Assembly: GCA_028287885.1 (NCBI GenBank)
Contig: JAQBOT010000469.1
Location: 1-6,521 of the forward strand
From: Pedobacter sp.
GTDB taxonomy: Bacteria; Bacteroidota; Bacteroidia; Sphingobacteriales; Sphingobacteriaceae
Direction of reading: 5' to 3'
Length of the DNA: 6,521 nucleotides
Part shown: positions 1 to 5,715 of the stretch, one piece after another
How the letters are laid out: every line of letters starts with the position of its first letter
Position numbering within the stretch: the stretch's first letter is position 1
Made by a program: the position numbers and the translations under genes
The notes under the pieces: model-generated
Seen by the model: only the letters and a program-made list of their open reading frames with translations
Databases searched by the model: none
Told to the model about the DNA's origin: nothing

Positions 1-2
1 AT

Positions 3-518
3 GGTTATAAGATTGAGGACATCAAAATGTCTTTAGAAACCTTTATTCCTTCTGCCACACAAACTCCTGGGAGAATGAACATCTTCGTCTTTAAGGAATT
101 TAGAATACTAGTAGACTTTGCACACAATGCAGATGGTTTTAACGGTATTAAAAGTTATCTGGCGACCATCGATGCAACAGAACATGTTGGCGTAATCTCG
201 GGTACTGGAGATAGACGTGATGAGGATATTAGAGAAACAGCAAGAATTTCAGCGCAGATGTTTGACCGGATCATCATCTGTCAGGAAAGATATTTAAGGG
301 GCCGTACCCAACAAGAGATCATTGACCTGCTTTTGGAAGGTATTCATGAGGTTAAGCCCGACATGCCGATTATCATCAATAACAATGGAGATGATTGCCT
401 GCAATACATTATGGCCTCTGCCAAGTCGGGATCATTTATCAGCATTCTTAGCAACACCATTGAAAATGCAATAACAAAGGTGCTTGAATATCGGGATAAA
501 GATTTGGGAATGAATTAA
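3..518 (+). CDS. cphA: Cyanophycin synthetase, C-terminal fragment (5' end outside window)
   Basis: This is the last 171 codons of a cyanophycin synthetase, the cytosolic ATP-dependent enzyme that polymerises aspartate and arginine into cyanophycin, a nitrogen reserve. The frame is open to the left edge (G-Y-K-I-E-D-I-K before the Met at base 27), so that ATG is internal and not a start. The fragment is the end of the Mur-ligase-like half: a PGRMN motif (fragment residues 22-26), DFAHN (38-42, matching the D-[FY]-AHNP motif of Mur ligases), and the CphA-type G-x-GDRRDED motif (67-75). The ATP-grasp domain and the Mur-ligase ATP-binding loop must lie upstream and cannot be checked, so CphA1 and CphA2 types cannot be told apart here. 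It is convergent with the next gene and followed 8 nt later by a hairpin. Family assignment is confident; whether the whole gene is intact is unknown. Confidence 0.9.
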   Translation, partial: GYKIEDIKMSLETFIPSATQTPGRMNIFVFKEFRILVDFAHNADGFNGIKSYLATIDATEHVGVISGTGDRRDEDIRETARISAQMFDRIIICQERYLRGRTQQEIIDLLLEGIHEVKPDMPIIINNNGDDCLQYIMASAKSGSFISILSNTIENAITKVLEYRDKDLGMN

Positions 519-525
519 ATTAAAA

Positions 526-555
526 AGGCCACATAAAAGAGATTTTATGTGGCCT
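526..555 (-). terminator. Intrinsic terminator of the minus-strand gene run, probably bidirectional
   Basis: A perfect inverted repeat has arms 526-538 and 543-555 (13 bp, including GGCCACATAAAA) around a 4-nt GAGA loop. Read on the minus strand the stem is followed directly by TTTTTAATTTAATT, a good U-tract, and it lies 20 nt past the stop codon of the four-helix-bundle gene. On the plus strand it begins 8 nt after the cphA stop, but the following TAAACTTAA is a poor U-tract. It should therefore work best for the minus strand and may also help end cphA transcription. Confidence 0.85.
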
Positions 556-575
556 AAACTTAATGAACCTTCTAT

Positions 576-1034
576 TTATGAAGCTTGTAAATCTCTTAAA
601 GCTTTAATCTCATCGTGAGATGTTTTAAGCAGTGCTTTCTGTTCTGTTATCATAGTTCTGATGTTTGCCGATAGGCCCTCTTCTTCTAAAGCTGCCTTAT
701 AAGCTCTTTGTGCAGCATCTTCGCCGTTTTCACAATTGTCAAGAATGGTCTTACGATCGTGTCCGGTAAAAACTGCTTTAACATCCATCCATGCACGGTA
801 CAATTTTCCAGAGTTTGTGGTACCTGTATCAGCATCTTTACCAAAAGCCTGAACTTCTGTCGCCAAAGCCAACTTCAGTTTATGACTTTCGCCAATCATG
901 CGTACAAACAAAGTCTTAAGATCGCTATCTTCAGGTTGCAATTCTTCAATTGCTTTTTCATAACCTACTATTCTATCATTATTGATCTGTAGCAGGTCGT
1001 TTAGTGTTTCCGTATCTACTGTATTGTTTCCCAT
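576..1034 (-). CDS. DUF2383 / PA2169-type four-helix-bundle protein
   Basis: This 152-residue soluble protein resembles the DUF2383 (PA2169) family, which has a predicted ferritin-like four-helix bundle and no established function. Family-like segments are N-x-D-R-I-V-GYEKA (18-28, first helix), GESHKLKL (48-55, second helix), GKLYRAWMDVKA (76-87) and a CENGEDAAQRAYKAAL segment (101-116). Glutamates at 26, 49 and 105 with H51 sit where a ferritin-like fold could bind metal, but metal binding is not shown. No signal peptide or membrane segment is visible, so it is probably cytosolic. ATG at 1034 is the natural start and has no Shine-Dalgarno sequence, as is usual in Bacteroidota. It lies 51 nt after the DUF1543 gene, the largest gap in the run, so it could be read through from the operon or have its own promoter; I found no clear TAnnTTTG there. 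The terminator at 526-555 follows. Family call fairly sure; role unknown. Confidence 0.85.
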   Translation of the reverse strand: MGNNTVDTETLNDLLQINNDRIVGYEKAIEELQPEDSDLKTLFVRMIGESHKLKLALATEVQAFGKDADTGTTNSGKLYRAWMDVKAVFTGHDRKTILDNCENGEDAAQRAYKAALEEEGLSANIRTMITEQKALLKTSHDEIKALRDLQAS

Positions 1035-1061
1035 TGTTAAACATTTTTGATGTACGTAAAC

Positions 1062-1074
1062 AACATGGCATGTT
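1062..1074. repeat. Short palindrome upstream of the four-helix-bundle gene
   Basis: AACATG-G-CATGTT is a perfect inverted repeat with 6-bp arms and a 1-nt centre, in the 51-nt gap before the start codon at 1034. A smaller one, TGTT-A-AACA (1035-1043), directly abuts the start codon. These could be operator half-sites, but both are short and no regulator is known, so this is a structural observation only. Confidence 0.3.
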
Positions 1075-1085
1075 AACGAAAAGTT

Positions 1086-1640
1086 TTATTTTTTATATAA
1101 AGGCATAAAGCCAAGATGGATTTCATCTTCCAGAAGATCTGATGCGGCGCTAATCTGAATGCTGTACCTTTCTTTTAGCGTTTGATGCAGTATTTCAGAA
1201 ATATCAAAAGCGTCATCCACGTCCACACCATATTTATCATCTATATGGGAAGGGGCACCAATAAAACCTGTATGCTTGTAAAAGGCAGTCTCTTTGGCGC
1301 TCTTGCTTGCCTTAGCCAGGTCATCAGCAACTATAAGCATTTTGTAATGCGGCTCGTCAAATTCGCCGGCTCTATAACCCCCAAGATTAATAAAAAACAG
1401 GCGCTTTTCTGAGGGCATTGCAACTTCTTTCGGGCTCACCCTGATCTGATAACCACCAACAGCAGTCACTTCTCGCCAGGCATCCATATGTACCCGTCCC
1501 TTGGCTTCCGGCCAAAAGTTTATGACATCCGTACGCGTATCCTCAATAGACTCTGCTATGGTGAAAAAAATGTCGTGCTGTTCGGTGTACCTGCCTTCAG
1601 GCGTGCAACCAATAAGGATCATGAATAACTTTGGTTTCAT
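1086..1640 (-). CDS. DUF1543 domain protein with two tandem copies of the domain
   Basis: This 184-residue protein matches the DUF1543 family, which has no known biochemical function. It has no signal peptide or hydrophobic segment, so it is probably cytosolic. Two similar halves are visible. Residues 5-66 carry LFMILIG, then E20-x-H22, then HMD (51-53) and GGYQI (62-66). Residues 81-147 carry LFFINLG, then E96-x-H98, then HID (132-134) and DAFDI (143-147). The L-to-H distance is 17 residues in both halves, as expected for an internal duplication. ATG at 1640 gives a start immediately before the conserved first strand. The start lies 14 nt after the stop of the nuclease gene, so it is probably co-transcribed with fumC, the lipoprotein and the nuclease. 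Nothing in the sequence links it mechanistically to these. Family call good, function unknown. Confidence 0.85.
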   Translation of the reverse strand: MKPKLFMILIGCTPEGRYTEQHDIFFTIAESIEDTRTDVINFWPEAKGRVHMDAWREVTAVGGYQIRVSPKEVAMPSEKRLFFINLGGYRAGEFDEPHYKMLIVADDLAKASKSAKETAFYKHTGFIGAPSHIDDKYGVDVDDAFDISEILHQTLKERYSIQISAASDLLEDEIHLGFMPLYKK

Positions 1641-1654
1641 TGGTATTGGTCTGC

Positions 1655-2452
1655 TTAACTGTAAATTTCATTGATGATCTCGGCCAAGCGAACACCACCT
1701 TTTAAGAGTTGCTGATTAAGCGTATCCACAAAATCAAAGTTGTATTTGTACCCAAGCTTATCATCTGGCTTTACAGTATCGTAGATCTTATTTACAATCT
1801 GGTAAGATTCAAAAACGTCCTGTTGTATCGATGTTTTTCTCCAGGCTGCAAGCTGTACTTTAGATGGATGGTTGATTGTAGCCGCGTATTCTGTGTAACT
1901 CAACTGTTGGTATTCTATCAGGTTCTCGTCCCAAATGCGGTGTAAATTTGTTCGATTGCCAAACCAGGTGAGGTTAACGCGGTTACCACCAAGGTCCTCT
2001 TTTCTTGCAGTGTGCATAGGCTGGTGTAAATCCCCTACCAAATGAACCAGTAAACGCAGAGCCATTTTCCTTTGCTCAAGCGTGCTGTGCTTGTCTTTAA
2101 GGATGGAAACCATTTCAGGGATCTTGTTGTAGATATTGGCTGACTTTTCCGTATTCAGGTAAGAAAACACGCCTTGTTCGTCTAGCCCGCCTGGAAGGTT
2201 AACGTAGTGCCAGCTGCTTAAGTAGTTAAACGTGGAGTCTGATTTTATGAAATCAGGCCAGTTGCTGCTTATTGCCAACGTTTCTGTGCCAAGAATGCTT
2301 TGCACTGCTTTTCTCGACTTTGAGGTTAAATAGGTCTCCGCGATCTGACCAACCACCCGGTGACCGATCATGCCCCAGGCGAAAACATTGGAAGGCAGGT
2401 ATGCGCATATGGCAATCAGGATGGCTACTTTTAGCTTTTTAGAAATCAACAT
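1655..2452 (-). CDS. S1/P1-family zinc-dependent nuclease, exported
   Basis: This is a secreted or periplasmic phosphodiesterase-type nuclease of the S1/P1 family, which cuts single-stranded DNA and RNA and removes 3'-phosphates using three zinc ions. From ATG 2452 the protein is 265 residues. A signal peptide (KK near the N terminus, hydrophobic core, then SNVFA) is followed by W26, which becomes the mature N terminus that binds zinc in this family. In mature numbering all nine expected ligands are visible: W1, H6, D42 (WPD), H57 (SWHY), H112 and D116 (HLVGD), H122, H146 and D150 (LHRIWDE). DLGGNRV precedes the last pair. The start at 2452 is 4 nt after the lipoprotein stop. An in-frame GTG at 2476 would add eight residues and overlap the upstream gene by 20 bp; I prefer the ATG because it gives a more normal signal peptide. 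Likely an active enzyme for nucleic-acid scavenging. Confidence 0.93.
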   Translation of the reverse strand: MLISKKLKVAILIAICAYLPSNVFAWGMIGHRVVGQIAETYLTSKSRKAVQSILGTETLAISSNWPDFIKSDSTFNYLSSWHYVNLPGGLDEQGVFSYLNTEKSANIYNKIPEMVSILKDKHSTLEQRKMALRLLVHLVGDLHQPMHTARKEDLGGNRVNLTWFGNRTNLHRIWDENLIEYQQLSYTEYAATINHPSKVQLAAWRKTSIQQDVFESYQIVNKIYDTVKPDDKLGYKYNFDFVDTLNQQLLKGGVRLAEIINEIYS

Positions 2453-2456
2453 AATC

Positions 2457-2969
2457 TTATAAGGGTTGTGGGACACAGGTAATTTTTTGTTTCAAGACCA
2501 GCGTACATTCTCTCTGGTCGTTGGCATTTTGAAGGAATAGCGTATCTGCTTTTGCAGATTTGATGTAAAAAGACTTGATGAACCTGCCGGTTTGATAACA
2601 GCCAGACACCTTCTGCTTGTAATTTGACTTGGTGTAGTTTCCATCAAGGAAGAGGCTATCCTTGCGGACCTGGTAGATGCCTTTAGCATACTCCTTCCAA
2701 ACGCCATTATTAAAGCAGGAATCTGCATAATAATTTACCTTGGCGTGGGTAGTAAGTTCGACGTAAAAAGAATCGCAGGTAATTTTGAACCTATGCTGGG
2801 TATAGTTTAGCAGCGCATTGGAGTTTTCTACAGTATCTTCGTTCCAGACACCCTGCAAAAAGACTTCTCCTTTTCCCTGAACATCGGGGAGCCGCTGGCA
2901 GGAAGCCACTATGCAGGATATCAACAGAACAACCGGGAACACCCGGAAAACATTCGTTTTATTAATCAT
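2457..2969 (-). CDS. Small unrecognised lipoprotein encoded directly downstream of fumC
   Basis: I do not recognise a named family. The 170-residue protein has a type II signal peptide: positive residues K4 and R9, a hydrophobic stretch at 10-22, and a lipobox V-A-S-C with the lipidated cysteine at C24. It should sit in the envelope, anchored to the inner or outer membrane; no acidic run follows the cysteine. The mature part is beta-rich by composition and carries three short strand-like motifs D-[ST]-[LF]-[FY]-[LV] at 66, 104 and 142, exactly 38 residues apart, with GVWKEYAKGIY (89-99) between the first two. This looks like a small beta-barrel or lipocalin-like fold (inference). Five further cysteines (65, 85, 124, 155, 165) could form disulfides in the periplasm. 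The start is 3 nt after the fumC stop and the stop is 4 nt before the nuclease start, suggesting translational coupling. It is not a fragment of fumarase despite its position. Confidence 0.8.
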   Translation of the reverse strand: MINKTNVFRVFPVVLLISCIVASCQRLPDVQGKGEVFLQGVWNEDTVENSNALLNYTQHRFKITCDSFYVELTTHAKVNYYADSCFNNGVWKEYAKGIYQVRKDSLFLDGNYTKSNYKQKVSGCYQTGRFIKSFYIKSAKADTLFLQNANDQRECTLVLKQKITCVPQPL

Positions 2970-2972
2970 CTT

Positions 2973-4370
2973 CTATTTTAGGCTGCCAACCATTTCTTCT
3001 GGTTTAACCCATTCATCGAATTGCTCACTGGTTAATAAACCAAGTTCTACGGCAGCTTCGCGTAGTGTCTTATTTTCTTTGTGCGCTTTCTTAGCAATTT
3101 TTGCAGCATTCTCATAACCCAATTGTGGGTTTAAGGCTGTAACAAGCATCAGGGAGTTTTCAAGGTGTCTTTTGATCTGAGGCAGGTTTGGCAAGATGCC
3201 AACAGCGCAGTTGTCAGTAAAGGACACACAGGCATCGCCGATTAATCTTCCAGACTGAAGTACGTTGGCCGCAATTACAGGTTTGAAAACATTCAGCTCA
3301 AAATGTCCGTTAGAACCTCCAATGCCTACAGTAACGTCATTTCCCATAACCTGTGCGCAAACCATGGTTAAAGCTTCCGGCTGCGTTGGGTTAACTTTCC
3401 CAGGCATAATTGACGAACCTGGTTCATTGTCTGGAATGATGATTTCACCAATACCAGAACGTGGTCCTGAGCTTAACATCCTGATGTCATTGGCAATTTT
3501 CATTAAGGAAACTGCAACACGTTTGTAAGCTCCAGATAATTCTACCATTGCATCGTGCGCAGCAAGTGCCTCGAATTTGTTTGGTGCGGTTACAAAAGGT
3601 AAACCAGTTAATTCGGCAATCTTTTGTGCAACCAGTACATCGTACCCTTTGGGTGTATTCAAGCCTGTACCAACGGCTGTACCGCCAAGGGCAAGTTCAG
3701 TGATCATGACCAAAGCATTCTTAATTGCCCTAAGTCCGTTGTCAATCTGCTGTACATAGCCAGAAAATTCTTGTCCGAGTGTAAGTGGTGTAGCATCCAT
3801 AAAGTGTGTACGACCGGTCTTAACGATCGTAGCAAACTCCTTTGCTTTGCCATCTAAAGCAATTCTAAGTTTCTCCAAGCCGGGAATGGTGATCTCACTA
3901 GCTTGTTTATAAGCAGCAATGTGCATTGCCGTTGGGTAAGTATCATTGGAAGACTGCGACTTGTTTACGTCGTCATTTGGGTGCAGTACTTTCTTTTCGT
4001 CGTTAAGATCTCCACCGTTCATAACGTGTGCACGATTTGCAATCACTTCATTTGCATTCATGTTGCTCTGCGTTCCAGATCCGGTCTGCCAGATTACCAG
4101 CGGGAACTGCTCATCAAGTTTGCCTGCAATCACCTCATCACAAGCCTTTGCAATCAATTCCGCTTTCTCTTTTGCAAGTACGCCGAGTTCTGTGTTGGCC
4201 AGGGCTGCAGCCTTTTTCAAATACCCAAACGCATGTATGATCTCCTTGGGCATGGAAGCTTCCGGACCTATTTTAAAATTGTTCCTTGAACGTTCAGTTT
4301 GTGCACCCCAATATTTATCAGCGGGCACTTGCACTTCGCCCATCGTATCGTGTTCAGTTCTAAAATTCAT
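2973..4370 (-). CDS. fumC: Fumarate hydratase, class II
   Basis: FumC reversibly hydrates fumarate to L-malate in the TCA cycle. It is a cytosolic, iron-independent homotetramer. The 465 residues match the usual family length. Visible active-site elements are [10 protein letters not shown] with T100, [15 protein letters not shown] with H130 and S140-S141, GRTH with T188-H189, and the mobile loop signature [11 protein letters not shown] with S319, K325, N327 and E332. Numbering is one above the E. coli enzyme at these sites. These favour fumarase over the related aspartase; [10 protein letters not shown] (229-238) and [12 protein letters not shown] also fit. The start is ATG 4370, and the reading frame begins with the conserved [10 protein letters not shown] motif a few residues in. 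It is the first gene of the minus-strand run and has a -7-like element 19 nt upstream. The downstream lipoprotein starts 3 nt after its stop. No oddities in length or catalytic residues. Confidence 0.97.
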   Translation of the reverse strand: MNFRTEHDTMGEVQVPADKYWGAQTERSRNNFKIGPEASMPKEIIHAFGYLKKAAALANTELGVLAKEKAELIAKACDEVIAGKLDEQFPLVIWQTGSGTQSNMNANEVIANRAHVMNGGDLNDEKKVLHPNDDVNKSQSSNDTYPTAMHIAAYKQASEITIPGLEKLRIALDGKAKEFATIVKTGRTHFMDATPLTLGQEFSGYVQQIDNGLRAIKNALVMITELALGGTAVGTGLNTPKGYDVLVAQKIAELTGLPFVTAPNKFEALAAHDAMVELSGAYKRVAVSLMKIANDIRMLSSGPRSGIGEIIIPDNEPGSSIMPGKVNPTQPEALTMVCAQVMGNDVTVGIGGSNGHFELNVFKPVIAANVLQSGRLIGDACVSFTDNCAVGILPNLPQIKRHLENSLMLVTALNPQLGYENAAKIAKKAHKENKTLREAAVELGLLTSEQFDEWVKPEEMVGSLK

Positions 4371-4389
4371 AATGTTTTTCAGTTTGCAG

Positions 4390-4397
4390 CAAATTTA
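4390..4397 (-). promoter_or_regulatory. Candidate fumC promoter -7 element
   Basis: On the minus strand this reads TAAATTTG, an exact match to the Bacteroidota -7 consensus TAnnTTTG. It ends 19 nt before the fumC start codon, giving a short leader. No clear -33 TTG is seen at the usual distance (the region reads TTTACATTC), so this is a partial match. Confidence 0.4.
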
Positions 4398-4417
4398 ACT
4401 TTTATCCCGGTAGAAGA

Positions 4418-4511
4418 ATGTAAAGTATCTGATAATGTTTAAAACTCTTTTGCGTTTGTAGCAGTATTATTGCTTAATTTTCCACTTTTTATCTACAGTA
4501 CTACTTTACAT
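4418..4511. repeat. Perfect 10-bp inverted repeat spanning the divergent intergenic region
   Basis: ATGTAAAGTA at 4418-4427 and its exact reverse complement TACTTTACAT at 4502-4511 are separated by 74 nt. The left arm lies just upstream of the fumC -7 candidate, and the right arm overlaps the first two bases of the serine hydrolase start codon. Each gene therefore has a copy of TACTTTACAT read in its own direction. It could be a paired operator or be chance. Confidence 0.35.
4455..4482 (+). promoter_or_regulatory. Weak candidate promoter for the serine hydrolase gene
   Basis: TTTG at 4455-4458 and TAATTTTC at 4475-4482 (seven of eight positions of TAnnTTTG) are 16 nt apart, slightly shorter than usual Bacteroidota spacing. 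An alternative TTTG ending at 4452 would give 22 nt. The -7 candidate ends 27 nt before the start codon. The AT-rich background makes such matches easy to find. Confidence 0.22.
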
Positions 4512-5715
4512 GATTTACCGTTACTTTTTTATGGTGACCGTCTTGGTCACTTTTATGTTTTCAGCCTGTTCTAACGCGAATAACAAGAAAGATCCCAAAG
4601 TCCGCACCATTTCAGACGACAAAGCCGATAGCCTATTACTCGTTTACAATCCGAAAAAAGCAGATAAGTTTATAGCCGACTTCGTTGACAACCTGCACAA
4701 AAAATATGGCTTTAACGGCAATATGCTTGTGGCTAAAGACGGTAAAATTTTATACGAAAAAGCAATAGGCTGGGCAGATTACCTGCATAGAGACAGCTTA
4801 AACATCAATTCTGAATTTGAGCTTGCCTCGGTTACAAAAACCTTCACAGGAGTCGGCATCCTTCAGCTTGTAGAAAAAAAGAAAATAAGCCTTGATGATA
4901 ACGTAAAAAAGTTCTTCCCGGACTTCCCGTATGATGGTATAACAATTCGGTTACTCCTTTCCCATCGAAGTGGGATGATGAACTACGTTTACTTTACAGA
5001 CAACATCTGGAAGCAGAAGATGAAGCCCATGAGCAATATGGACGTCATGAAACTTATTGCCGAATATAAGCCCGCTAGATATGCAGCGCCAGATACTCGT
5101 TTTCATTACAACAACTCCAACTTCATGGTTTTAGGAGCAATCATTGAGAAAGTAACTGGAAAAACCTATGCAGACTATATGATGTCCAATGTGTTCAAAC
5201 CTGCGGGGATGAAACATACGCATGTTTATTCAACAACGGTATACCCAAAAATTCCTGTTGATGTTGTTGGGCACGACCGCACCTGGAGATACTCTGTGGT
5301 GCAGAACTTTTTGGATGGGCCGGTTGGCGACAAAGGAATTTATAGCACAGTGAATGATTTGGTGTTGTATGACAATGCATTAAGAAAAGGGCGTCTACTA
5401 AGCAAAGCAACACTGGATTCTGCCTATACCGGCCGCAATAAACCCGTAAATGGGCATTTTAATTATGGTTACGGATGGCGGATATTTGATGGGGAAAACG
5501 GAAGAAAAGTAGTTTATCATACGGGCTGGTGGCACGGTTTCCGTCACATATATGTGCGTGATCTGGATAAGAAAATCGTTGTTGTATTCCTGGGAAATTT
5601 GACCAACGGAAGTCTTGTTCACTTGGATGAGTTGTTTAAGTACTTAAAGATGCCGATCATCCGCAAGGCTGCGTACTCAGGTACAGGATCTCTACCCGGA
5701 ACTGACGAGGATTAA
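4510..5715 (+). CDS. Serine hydrolase, beta-lactamase / PBP4*-like family lipoprotein
   Basis: This is a 401-residue member of the serine beta-lactamase-fold family (class C beta-lactamase, DD-peptidase and esterase group). The three hallmark motifs are present: S107-V-T-K110 (SxxK, catalytic serine and lysine), Y200-N-N202 (YxN), and H337-T-G339 (the HxG/KTG position). LLLSHRSGM (148-156) is also typical. Residues 1-19 are a hydrophobic signal ending F-S-A-C with C20 as probable lipidation site, so it should be an envelope lipoprotein facing the periplasm. Phe at -3 is a slightly weak lipobox. ATG 4510 is preferred over the Met at residue 8, which would remove the only positive residue of the signal. 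It is a single gene, divergent from fumC, and its stop overlaps the recG stop. The true substrate (D-Ala peptide, ester or beta-lactam) cannot be told from sequence; family resemblance alone does not show antibiotic resistance. Confidence 0.92.
   Translation: MIYRYFFMVTVLVTFMFSACSNANNKKDPKVRTISDDKADSLLLVYNPKKADKFIADFVDNLHKKYGFNGNMLVAKDGKILYEKAIGWADYLHRDSLNINSEFELASVTKTFTGVGILQLVEKKKISLDDNVKKFFPDFPYDGITIRLLLSHRSGMMNYVYFTDNIWKQKMKPMSNMDVMKLIAEYKPARYAAPDTRFHYNNSNFMVLGAIIEKVTGKTYADYMMSNVFKPAGMKHTHVYSTTVYPKIPVDVVGHDRTWRYSVVQNFLDGPVGDKGIYSTVNDLVLYDNALRKGRLLSKATLDSAYTGRNKPVNGHFNYGYGWRIFDGENGRKVVYHTGWWHGFRHIYVRDLDKKIVVVFLGNLTNGSLVHLDELFKYLKMPIIRKAAYSGTGSLPGTDED

Noticed and set aside
708..992. A 94-codon plus-strand frame over the DUF2383 gene
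   Set aside because: Antisense shadow of a gene with clear family motifs on the other strand.
2492..2728. A 78-codon minus-strand frame within the lipoprotein gene
   Set aside because: Out-of-frame overlap with a gene that has a good signal peptide and operon-like spacing; nothing recognisable.
3903..4289. A 128-codon plus-strand open frame over fumC
   Set aside because: Shadow frame of fumC with a Cys- and His-rich composition; no family resemblance and no start context.
3946..4398. A 150-codon plus-strand open frame antisense to the start of fumC
   Set aside because: It lies almost entirely over the strongly supported fumC gene, has a low-complexity Ser/Ala/Phe/Cys-rich composition typical of a reverse-frame shadow, and no recognisable domain.
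4510..5715. The serine hydrolase as an antibiotic-resistance beta-lactamase
   Set aside because: SxxK, YxN and HxG motifs are shared with DD-peptidases and esterases; nothing in the sequence or context points specifically to beta-lactam hydrolysis.
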